Shown here one piece after another: positions 1-5,484 of a stretch of 5,484 bases of DNA (positions are counted from its first letter, which is position 1; each line of letters starts with the position of its first letter). A program made the translations under genes and the position numbers. Source of the stretch: JAPOQD01 sp964620555 (GTDB lineage: Bacteria; Pseudomonadota; Gammaproteobacteria; Pseudomonadales; Halieaceae). Location: contig CAZUGZ010000071.1 in assembly GCA_964620555.1 (NCBI GenBank), positions 1 through 5,484 on the forward strand, in the 5' to 3' direction. The notes under the pieces are model-generated. The model was not told the origin of the DNA. It saw nothing but the letters and a program-made list of their open reading frames with translations, and did no database searches.

Positions 1-866
1 CCACCGGCAAGGGCAACGACCAGGTGCGGTTCGAACTGGGCGCCTATGCGCTGAAACCGGACATCCGGGTGATTGCTCCCTGGCGCGAATGGGAGCTGGG
101 TTCCCGCGAATCGCTGATGGACTATTGCAAACAGCACGACATTGCGGTGGATTTCGCGGCCGGCGGCAGCAGGTCGCCGTTTTCGATGGATGCCAACCTG
201 TTGCATATCTCCTACGAGGGCGGGGAACTGGAAGACCCCTGGACGGAGCCCCCGGAGGACCTTTGGCGCTGGACTGTCAGCCCGGAGGCGGCTCCGGATC
301 AGCCCTGTTACCTGGAACTGGAATTTCTGGGCGGAGATATCGTCGCTGTGGATGGGCGGGCGCTGAGTCCCGCCGGGGTACTGACCCGGCTCAATGAACT
401 GGGTGGCGCCAACGGAATCGGGCGCCTCGACCTGGTCGAGAACCGCTACGTCGGAATGAAGTCCCGGGGTTGTTATGAAACGCCCGGCGGCAGCATCATG
501 CTGCGCGCCCACCGCGCCATGGAATCCCTGACCCTGGACCGGGAGGTGGCGCACCTCAAGGACGAACTGATGCCGCGCTACGCCAGCCTGGTTTACAACG
601 GCTACTGGTGGTCGCCGGAGCGGCAACTGCTGCAAACGGCCATCGACCAGTCCCAGGCGGTGGTCAATGGCAGCGTGCGCGTCAAGCTGTACAAGGGCAA
701 TGTCTCGGTGGTGGGACGAAAATCCGCCGACAGCCTGTTTGACCAGCGCGTCGCCACCTTTGAAGAGGACCGGGGCGCCTTCGATCAGGCCGATGCCGAG
801 GGCTTCATCAAGCTCAATGCGCTACGTCTGCGCACCGCCGCCGGCAGGGGTCGAAAGCCGTCGTAG
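1..866 (+). CDS. argG: Argininosuccinate synthase, C-terminal ~288 codons (5' end outside window)
   Basis: This cytoplasmic enzyme joins citrulline and aspartate, using ATP, to give argininosuccinate, the penultimate step of arginine synthesis. The reading frame is open from the left edge; the first complete codon is at 3, and the stop is TAG at 864-866. The first visible residues, TGKGNDQVRFE, are the family's aspartate/citrulline-binding motif. They are followed by the conserved APWREWELGSRE block, LLHISYEGGELEDP, the citrulline-site ENRYVGMKSRG with YETPGG, and YNGYWWSPER. These match the ~400-residue ArgG type found in most bacteria, so roughly the first 115 residues, including the ATP-binding SGGLDTS-type loop, should lie to the left. 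The GTG at 24 is an internal valine, not a start. The last dozen residues (TAAGRGRKPS) look like a lineage-specific basic tail. The gene converges on dsbB with a 6-base gap. The identification is very secure. Confidence 0.97.
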   Translation, partial: TGKGNDQVRFELGAYALKPDIRVIAPWREWELGSRESLMDYCKQHDIAVDFAAGGSRSPFSMDANLLHISYEGGELEDPWTEPPEDLWRWTVSPEAAPDQPCYLELEFLGGDIVAVDGRALSPAGVLTRLNELGGANGIGRLDLVENRYVGMKSRGCYETPGGSIMLRAHRAMESLTLDREVAHLKDELMPRYASLVYNGYWWSPERQLLQTAIDQSQAVVNGSVRVKLYKGNVSVVGRKSADSLFDQRVATFEEDRGAFDQADAEGFIKLNALRLRTAAGRGRKPS

Positions 867-872
867 GCAGCC

Positions 873-1364
873 TCAGCCGCGCACTGACTGCCACAGGTTG
901 ATGGCCAGCAGGGTGCCGAACAGCAGCAGGGACAGCTCGGGAATACTCAAGCCGAACAGTTGCCACGTCACCTGCGCGCAGTTGCCGTCGCCCAGCATCA
1001 CCAGTTTCAGGGTTTCGCTGAAGGGCAGGGTGTCGAGCATGTAACCGAGGCTGGGGCCGCAGGCCGGAACCTGGTCCGCCGGCAGGTACTGCAGCCACAC
1101 GTGGCGTCCCGCCACCGCCCCACCGGCGGCTGAGAACAGTATCGCCAGCAGCGCGTAGCCGCGCCGCCCGGCGGCCCCGGGGCGGTGCAGCAGCGCCGCC
1201 ACACAGACCAGGCCGATCAGCAGCAGGAACAGCCGCTGGGTCATGCACAGGGGACAGGGTTGCAGGCCCAGCACCCCGTCCAGGTAGTAGACCGCGCCCA
1301 TGGCTGCCACGCACAACAGCAGTTGCAACAGGTTCAGTTGTCGGGCCGTGGGCAGGGAGACCAT
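873..1364 (-). CDS. dsbB: Disulfide bond formation protein B (quinone-linked DsbA oxidase)
   Basis: DsbB is an inner-membrane protein that reoxidises the periplasmic oxidase DsbA and passes the electrons to quinone. The 163-residue product has the family length and layout. There are four hydrophobic segments at about 10-28, 43-59, 69-86 and 143-158. The first periplasmic pair is C37-P-L-C40, and arginine R44 follows four residues later, in the position of the arginine linked to quinone function in E. coli DsbB. The second pair is C102 and C129 in the loop before the last membrane segment. All four catalytic cysteines are therefore present; C18 and C54 are extra cysteines in or near membrane segments. 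The ATG at 1362-1364 places the first membrane helix correctly. Upstream there is only a weak AGG, 9 bases before the ATG. The gene is separated from gshA by 138 bases containing palindromic sequence, so it may have its own promoter. Its end converges tightly on argG. Confidence 0.95.
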   Translation of the reverse strand: MVSLPTARQLNLLQLLLCVAAMGAVYYLDGVLGLQPCPLCMTQRLFLLLIGLVCVAALLHRPGAAGRRGYALLAILFSAAGGAVAGRHVWLQYLPADQVPACGPSLGYMLDTLPFSETLKLVMLGDGNCAQVTWQLFGLSIPELSLLLFGTLLAINLWQSVRG

Positions 1365-1410
1365 GTCGTGCTGCCTATGTATCGGGTGCGCGTGAGTTCA
1401 CTTCAGCAAG

Positions 1411-1428
1411 CTGCGTCACGTGATGCAG
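1411..1428. promoter_or_regulatory. Near-perfect 18-bp palindrome upstream of dsbB, candidate operator
   Basis: CTGCGTCACGTGATGCAG reads the same on both strands except for one mismatched pair (G at 1415 against T at 1424). Its perfect core is TCACGTGA. It lies 47-64 bases upstream of the dsbB ATG, a suitable place for a repressor or activator dimer. A smaller dyad, GTGA-GT-TCAC at 1392-1401, uses the same tetramers with its centre 23 bp away. I recognise no specific regulator from this sequence. Its role as an operator is inferred from symmetry and position only. Confidence 0.35.
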
Positions 1429-1466
1429 GATAAACCATCGCGGGCTCATTTACCGCAAGCCCTCTG

Positions 1467-1488
1467 CAATACAACCCCTGATTCAGGG
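1467..1488 (-). terminator. Weak hairpin after gshA, possible terminator
   Basis: Reading along the - strand after the gshA stop, CCCTG-AAT-CAGGG (1476-1488) can form a 5-bp stem with a 3-base loop, beginning about 14 bases past the stop. It is followed by GTTGTATT, which is only partly T-rich. The stem is short and the T tract is interrupted, so this is at best a weak intrinsic terminator. The gshA transcript may run on into dsbB. Confidence 0.22.
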
Positions 1489-1502
1489 CGCAGGACCACC
1501 CC

Positions 1503-3089
1503 CTACACCAGCTCGTCGTACTGCGCGTAGTAGCGCTGCAGGTAGGTCTCGAAATCGACCTCGTCCCCGGCTTCCACCTGCGCCTGGCGTTGCAGGGAGT
1601 GCGCAGAGGCGGTGCTGTAGTGTCGACTGCGCTCGGCGTCCAGTGGCCGCTGGCGGAAATGTTCGGCCCATTTTCGGCTGTATTCCAGCGCCAACCCGGG
1701 GTGGGACAACTCCCGTTGACCCATCTCGGCGAGGTAGCGGGCAGAAGGCGTGAGCTCGACCTGGTCGAGTTTCCTGTCCTGCCCGGCGAGACTCTGAACG
1801 TAGCCCGAGCCGCCATGGGCCCGGTCCAGCAGTTGGGCCACCGCCTGCAAATCCGACAGCAGATGGGCGGCCAGGTCGTGCAGGCCGCGTTCGCCGCCGG
1901 CGGTCTGCAGTCGCAGCCCGGGCTCGCGGCCCCGATTCACCACCCGTTGCTGGTTTTCCGCCATGCGCACCTGTTCCGCGTCGTCGCAGGCGGGGCTGTC
2001 CTGCAACAGGCAGTACAGCAGGAAGCAATCCAGAAAGCGTATCTGCCGCGCGTCGATGCCCAACGGCAGGAACGGATTGACATCCACGCAGCGCACCTCG
2101 ACGTACTCGATACCGGATTTACGCAGTGCGCCGAGGGGAATCTCGCCGGAGCGGGTGACCCGCTTGGGGCGAATGGGGCTGTAGAACTCGTTTTCTATCT
2201 GCAGCAGGCTGGTATTGAGCTGGCGACTGTGTCCCTCACCCACTCCGGCGGCCGCGTAGTCCAGGTGTGGCCGGGTTATGGCGGCGTGCAGTGCCTCGAT
2301 GTAGCTGTCCAGCCGGTTGTAACAGATATCCAGTCCCCGCTGTGCCTTGCTCTGGTAACCCAGATCACCCATGCGCAACGAGGTGCCATGGGGCCGGTGC
2401 CAGCTGCGGCCCGCGGCGTCGAAGGCCTGCAGACTGTGTTGCGGATGGTCGCGGATAAAGCTTTCGCACACCGCGGGTGAGGCCCCGAACAGGTACAGCA
2501 ACAGCCAGGAACGGCGCTGGAAGTTGCGAACCAGGCCCAGGTAGCGGCCGGTAATGTAATCGGTCAGCCCCTGGCCGTCGGCTTCGGCGGCGTGGGCCCG
2601 CGGCCAGAAGGCGGTGGGCAGGGAGAAATTGTAGTGAATGCCGGCAATGGCCTGCATGAGACTGCCGTAACGGAGGCTGAGGCCATGGCGGTAGACCCGC
2701 TTCATGCGGCCGACATTGGAACTGCCGTACTGCGCCACCGGCACCGCGGCGTCTCCGGCCAGCGCCCCCGGCATGCTGGCGCTCCACAGCATCTCGCTGT
2801 CCAGATGGGCATAACAGAAGCGATGAATCTCGTCCAGCGTTGCCAGGCAGCGGTCGATGCTGGTGTCCACCGGGGTGATGAATTCCAGCAGCGCCTCGGA
2901 GAAATCGGTGGTGACGTATTGGTTGGTGAGGGCGGAACCCAGTGCGCGGGGGTGCGGACTCTGGGCCAGCCCGCCGTCGGCGTCGACCCGCAGACTCTCC
3001 TTTTCCACGCCGCGCCGGATGCCGGCCAGCAGGCGCAGGCCCGCTGCATCTTCGAGTTCACTGAGGCGTCGCTGCAAAGTGGATGTCAA
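1503..3089 (-). CDS. gshA: Glutamate-cysteine ligase (gamma-glutamylcysteine synthetase), proteobacterial type
   Basis: GshA catalyses the first, ATP-dependent step of glutathione synthesis in the cytoplasm: glutamate plus cysteine gives gamma-glutamylcysteine. The 528-residue product is close to the usual ~520 residues and covers the family end to end. Visible blocks are GIRRGVEKESLRV (23-35, with metal-site-type E29 and E31), TDFSEALLEFITP (61-73), YGSSNVGRMKRVYRHGLSLR (121-140), IHYNFSLP (151-158, metal-ligand-type H152), LNTSLLQIENEFYSPIRPKR (291-310), YVEVRCVDVNPFLPLG (329-344) and NRGREPGL (385-392). The start is TTG at 3087-3089. An in-frame TGA lies only 9 bases upstream, no ATG or GTG is available there, and GAGGG sits 6 bases before the TTG. 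The preceding phosphotransferase gene ends at that TGA, so the two are probably one operon and may be translationally coupled. A TTG at 3075-3077 is possible but too far from the ribosome site. Confidence 0.96.
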   Translation of the reverse strand: MTSTLQRRLSELEDAAGLRLLAGIRRGVEKESLRVDADGGLAQSPHPRALGSALTNQYVTTDFSEALLEFITPVDTSIDRCLATLDEIHRFCYAHLDSEMLWSASMPGALAGDAAVPVAQYGSSNVGRMKRVYRHGLSLRYGSLMQAIAGIHYNFSLPTAFWPRAHAAEADGQGLTDYITGRYLGLVRNFQRRSWLLLYLFGASPAVCESFIRDHPQHSLQAFDAAGRSWHRPHGTSLRMGDLGYQSKAQRGLDICYNRLDSYIEALHAAITRPHLDYAAAGVGEGHSRQLNTSLLQIENEFYSPIRPKRVTRSGEIPLGALRKSGIEYVEVRCVDVNPFLPLGIDARQIRFLDCFLLYCLLQDSPACDDAEQVRMAENQQRVVNRGREPGLRLQTAGGERGLHDLAAHLLSDLQAVAQLLDRAHGGSGYVQSLAGQDRKLDQVELTPSARYLAEMGQRELSHPGLALEYSRKWAEHFRQRPLDAERSRHYSTASAHSLQRQAQVEAGDEVDFETYLQRYYAQYDELV

Positions 3090-3095
3090 GGGGTA

Positions 3096-3100
3096 CCCTC
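3096..3100 (-). promoter_or_regulatory. Ribosome binding site that fixes the gshA TTG start
   Basis: On the - strand GAGGG lies 6 bases before the TTG at 3087-3089 and overlaps the TGA stop of the upstream gene (3099-3101). A ribosome finishing the phosphotransferase would therefore sit on the gshA initiation region. This arrangement supports TTG as the true start and suggests translational coupling; the coupling itself is inferred. Confidence 0.65.
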
Positions 3101-4169
3101 AGGCCAGTTCGTTCAGGGTCCGGTCCAGCAGCATGACCACAAAATTGCCCTGCACCTCGTCCTCCTGGGACTGCGCCACCATGATTCTGGACAGTATCAG
3201 GCCGTAGCGCATACCGGCGAAGACCCGGTAGTAATCGAAATCATCCGCCGCGTAGCCGGTCACCTGCTGCCAGCGCTCCACCGTGTCCCGGTACCCGGGC
3301 AGCCCCGGAAGGCGCGGCACGCCCAGGCCATCGGCAAAGGTGGCGTCGACGAAACAGTACCAGGCCAGGTCCTGCTGGGGACTGCCGAGCACCGCCATCT
3401 CCCAGTCCAGCATGGCCTCGACCCGGGTGCAGTCCCGGTCAAAGATCAGGTTGCCGATGCGGGCATCGCCCCAGCACAGCCGGGTAATCTCGTCCTCGGG
3501 CTGGTTGGCCTCCAGCCATTGCAGGGCCTGTTCGCAAATGACGTGGCCGCGTCCCTCCATCCCCCATTCCAGGTAGTCGCGCCAGTAGCGTAGCTGTTGT
3601 TGCAGTGGGGTCTCCCCCCGTCGGGGCTGGTTCAGGTCGCCAAAGCCCAGCGCCTCGTGGTCCAGCAGGTGGAACCGTCCCATGGTATCGACGCCTGCGT
3701 TCCAGAGGCTCTGCCGCTGCTCCGGGGTGGTTTCGTGCAGCATCCAGCCATCCATGTTGTAGGGCGGCATATCGGTGGGGATACGGCCCTCGGTCTTTTT
3801 CATCACGTAGAAGGGCACGCCGAGCAGAGAGGTGTCCAGTTCCAGACCGCGCATCGCCGGCACCGGGATGTCGGTCTGCTCGCCGAGGGATTCCATGATG
3901 CGGTACTGCAGGCTGAGGTCGTAGCTCGGAAACACCGGACGTTCGATTTCCGGCTGCAGGCGGCCCACGCAGCTCTCGCTGCGGGCCTGGCCGTCTTCCC
4001 GCCAGTGTATGTCGAACAGCAGGGTGACATTGGACATGCCCGTCGCCGCGGGAATGTTCAACTCCGATACGCTGACTTCAGTGCCCTGGCGGCGACTGAA
4101 CCACTCGCCGAGTTTGTGGCGGGTACCTTCCAGGTCTTCCACCAGCGGGGTCGGTCTGGTGTCTTCCAA
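3099..4169 (-). CDS. Phosphotransferase (APH/ACAD10-like kinase fold) family protein
   Basis: This is a predicted 356-residue soluble protein of the aminoglycoside-phosphotransferase-like fold, in the branch often found with acyl-CoA dehydrogenases. The substrate is unknown; antibiotic resistance should not be assumed. Landmarks, numbered from the TTG start, are a glycine-containing nucleotide loop ATGMSNVTLLFDI (42-54), CVGRLQPE (67-74), a hinge-like PFYVMKKTEGR (119-129), the catalytic loop WGDARIGN (233-240, with D235 and N240) and the metal-binding DWEMA (D255-A259). The common HGD histidine is tryptophan here, a variant I recall as usual in this branch. The frame is open back to 4262, but the TTG at 4167-4169 is preferred: AGGAAG lies 6 bases before it, the length fits the family, and the extra 31 upstream residues look non-conserved. 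The next in-frame option, GTG at 4140-4142, lacks a ribosome site. The gene is followed by gshA after 9 bases, in the same frame. Confidence 0.85.
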   Translation of the reverse strand: MEDTRPTPLVEDLEGTRHKLGEWFSRRQGTEVSVSELNIPAATGMSNVTLLFDIHWREDGQARSESCVGRLQPEIERPVFPSYDLSLQYRIMESLGEQTDIPVPAMRGLELDTSLLGVPFYVMKKTEGRIPTDMPPYNMDGWMLHETTPEQRQSLWNAGVDTMGRFHLLDHEALGFGDLNQPRRGETPLQQQLRYWRDYLEWGMEGRGHVICEQALQWLEANQPEDEITRLCWGDARIGNLIFDRDCTRVEAMLDWEMAVLGSPQQDLAWYCFVDATFADGLGVPRLPGLPGYRDTVERWQQVTGYAADDFDYYRVFAGMRYGLILSRIMVAQSQEDEVQGNFVVMLLDRTLNELA

Positions 4170-4175
4170 CTCGCA

Positions 4176-4181
4176 CTTCCT
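4176..4181 (-). promoter_or_regulatory. Ribosome binding site that fixes the phosphotransferase TTG start
   Basis: AGGAAG on the - strand lies 6 bases before TTG at 4167-4169. No in-frame ATG occurs between 4262 and this point, and no other candidate start has a comparable site. It therefore decides the start, and shortens the gene relative to the longest open frame. Confidence 0.6.
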
Positions 4182-4265
4182 GACGCGGTTTTGAACGTGG
4201 GCGAAGTATGCAAAAGCCGGTGCCGGAAAGATAGCCTCGCCGCCTGCGGGGTCGGCGGGCAACCC

Positions 4266-5484
4266 TCAGCCCGGGGGAGGGGCCAGCCTGACGGGGATGC
4301 GAATCCCGTCCACCAGCCGGCGCACCCGCTCCGGCGGCGGTTTGGTGCAATGGCAGACGCTCAAAGCGACCATGAAGTTGATCAGACTGCCCAGGAAGCC
4401 GATGCCCTCCGGCGATACCCCCAGCCACCAGTGCTGCGGACTGTTCGCCGCCGGATTGACGAACTTGAAATAGACGATGTAGGCGAAGGTGAACGTCAGG
4501 CCGCTGAGCATTCCGGCGATGGCGCCCTCGCGGTTCATGCGGCGGTAGAAAATGCCCAGCAGAATGACCGGAAAGAAAGAGGCGGCGGCCAGGCCAAAGG
4601 CGAAGGCCACCACCTGGGCGACAAAGGCCGGTGGGTAGATGCCGAACAGGCCGGCCACGCAAATCGCGACCGCCGCCGCCAGCCGGGCGTAGAGCAGTTC
4701 CTGGCGGTCGTTGATGTGGGGCATGAAGATCTGTTTCAGCAGGTCGTGGGAGATGGCACTGGAGATGACCAGCAGCAGGCCCGCGGCGGTAGACAGGGCG
4801 GCGGCCAGGCCGCCGGCGGCAACCAGTGCGATGACCCAGTTGGGCAGGCCGCCGATCTCGGGATTGGCCAGCACCATGATGTCCCGGTCCATGTAGACTT
4901 CGTTGTCGTTGCCGGTGGCGGCATTGTTGAGCAGGCGCTGGCCGTGGGCGCCCCGGTCCGCTGCGTAGTCGGGCCGGGCGCCGACCAGGGCGTCGCCGGC
5001 GCGGTATTGGATGCGGCCGTCCGCGTTTTTGTCCCGCCAGGCGATCAGGCCGCTGTCCTCCCAGTTGTTGAACCAGCGGGGCATGTCGCGGTAGTGGGTT
5101 TCATTCATGGTTTCGATGACGTTGACCCGCACGAAGGAGGCCACCGCGGGGGCCGTGGTGTAGAGAATGGCGATGAATACCAGGGCGTAGCCGGCGGAGA
5201 GGCGGGCATCGCGAACCCTGGGGACGGTGAAAAAGCGCACGATGACATGGGGCAGTCCGGCGGTGCCCGCCATCAGCGCCGCGGTGATGCAGAACACGTC
5301 AAAGGTGGATTTGCGGCCCGCGGTATAGGCGGAAAATCCCAGTTCGGTGGAGAGTTGGTCGAGCCGGTCCAGCAGGTAGGTATCCGGGGCCTGGGTGAGG
5401 GTGCTGCCAAAGCCGAGCTGGGGCACCGGATTGCCGGTCATCATCAGGGAGATGAAAATGGCCGGCACCATGAAGGCGAAGATC
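4266..5484 (-). CDS. Sodium:solute symporter (SSS family, VC_2705/ActP-like), 5' end outside window
   Basis: This inner-membrane carrier of the sodium:solute symporter family probably imports a small organic acid such as acetate, driven by Na+; the substrate is inferred from family resemblance. About 406 C-terminal residues are visible. The frame stays open through the right edge (IFAFM precedes the ATG at 5469-5471, which is internal), so roughly 150-180 residues are missing. Numbering from that methionine, membrane segments lie at about 56-73, 92-116, 210-238, 260-278, 282-307, 315-337 and 355-373. VIVRFFTVPRVRDAR (77-90) is the cytoplasmic signature shared with ActP. S227-T228 in LAAALSTAAGLL match the serine/threonine pair of the Na2 sodium site in PutP-like carriers, and ISHDL (240-244) follows. 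Between 118 and 208 is a long hydrophilic, probably periplasmic loop containing DKNADGRI. The KPPPERVRRLVDGIRIP tail also fits the VC_2705 group. The stop is 96 bases before the phosphotransferase start, so co-transcription is possible. Confidence 0.9.
   Translation of the reverse strand, partial: IFAFMVPAIFISLMMTGNPVPQLGFGSTLTQAPDTYLLDRLDQLSTELGFSAYTAGRKSTFDVFCITAALMAGTAGLPHVIVRFFTVPRVRDARLSAGYALVFIAILYTTAPAVASFVRVNVIETMNETHYRDMPRWFNNWEDSGLIAWRDKNADGRIQYRAGDALVGARPDYAADRGAHGQRLLNNAATGNDNEVYMDRDIMVLANPEIGGLPNWVIALVAAGGLAAALSTAAGLLLVISSAISHDLLKQIFMPHINDRQELLYARLAAAVAICVAGLFGIYPPAFVAQVVAFAFGLAAASFFPVILLGIFYRRMNREGAIAGMLSGLTFTFAYIVYFKFVNPAANSPQHWWLGVSPEGIGFLGSLINFMVALSVCHCTKPPPERVRRLVDGIRIPVRLAPPPG

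Noticed and set aside
814..1314. Overlapping - strand open frame of 166 codons in the dsbB region
   Set aside because: It is an Arg/Pro/Gly-rich shadow of dsbB in another frame and runs into argG. dsbB itself has all its family residues in its own frame.
1365..1410. Sigma-70 promoter for dsbB (TTGCTG with GATACA)
   Set aside because: The spacing is about 20 bp and each box matches only partly. It is too weak to list as a feature, although some promoter in this gap is likely.
1442..1462. GGGCT/AGCCC inverted repeat between gshA and dsbB
   Set aside because: The stem is only 5 bp with an 11-base loop and no T tract. It could equally be chance.
1590..2480. Open frame of 296 codons on the + strand opposite gshA
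   Set aside because: It is entirely antisense to conserved gshA sequence. No family resemblance is seen, and the length is expected at this GC content.
3084..3089. TTGACA at the gshA start, identical to a sigma-70 -35 box
   Set aside because: No -10-like sequence follows at 16-18 bp, and the hexamer is explained by the TTG start and second codon of gshA.
2592..3593. Long open frame (333 codons) on the + strand opposite gshA and the phosphotransferase
   Set aside because: It spans two well-recognised genes on the other strand, has no recognisable domain, and its composition (many His, Gln, Gly, Val) is typical of the antisense frame of a GC-rich gene.
4240..4258. CCGCC/GGCGG hairpin after the symporter gene as a terminator
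   Set aside because: The stem is only 5 bp with a 9-base loop, the nearest T run is about 10 bases further on and short, and such pairs arise by chance in GC-rich sequence.
4170..4262. N-terminal extension of the phosphotransferase to a TTG at 4260-4262
   Set aside because: The extra 31 residues resemble no family sequence, there is no ribosome site before that TTG, and a good AGGAAG site supports the TTG at 4167-4169. This stretch is better read as intergenic.

Overview
The window is about 5.5 kb of GC-rich (clearly above 60% by eye), gene-dense bacterial chromosome. The gene content suggests a gammaproteobacterium: a proteobacterial-type GshA, a DsbB, a sodium:solute symporter resembling the VC_2705 subfamily, and a phosphotransferase-like protein of the acyl-CoA-dehydrogenase-associated type. 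A marine or other environmental lineage is plausible from this mix, but that is inference and I cannot name a genus. I see no mobile element, tRNA, rRNA, CRISPR array or sign of recent transfer. All five genes look intact apart from the two cut by the window edges.

Layout: The left edge (1-866, + strand) holds the last ~288 codons of argG (argininosuccinate synthase). It converges with dsbB (873-1364, - strand), with only 6 bases between the two stop codons. A 138-base gap follows (1365-1502). It holds a near-perfect 18-bp palindrome with a CACGTG core, a second smaller TCAC/GTGA dyad, and a weak hairpin just after gshA. Then come three genes, all on the - strand and read right to left: a sodium:solute symporter cut by the right edge (4266-5484), a phosphotransferase-family protein (3099-4169), and gshA (glutamate-cysteine ligase, 1503-3089). 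The last two are 9 bases apart, in the same frame, and both appear to start with TTG. They are very probably co-transcribed and perhaps translationally coupled.

Function: argG completes the step from citrulline and aspartate to argininosuccinate in arginine synthesis. dsbB reoxidises DsbA for periplasmic disulfide formation, and gshA makes gamma-glutamylcysteine for glutathione. dsbB and gshA lie in the same direction and both concern thiol chemistry, but the 138-base gap with possible regulatory dyads suggests separate control. The symporter is a membrane importer of small carboxylates or similar solutes. The phosphotransferase has no known substrate.

I found no clear evidence of a previously undescribed system. 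The points most worth a second look are the EF-hand-like acidic loop in the symporter's long predicted periplasmic segment, the palindrome upstream of dsbB, and the tight TTG-started phosphotransferase-gshA junction.
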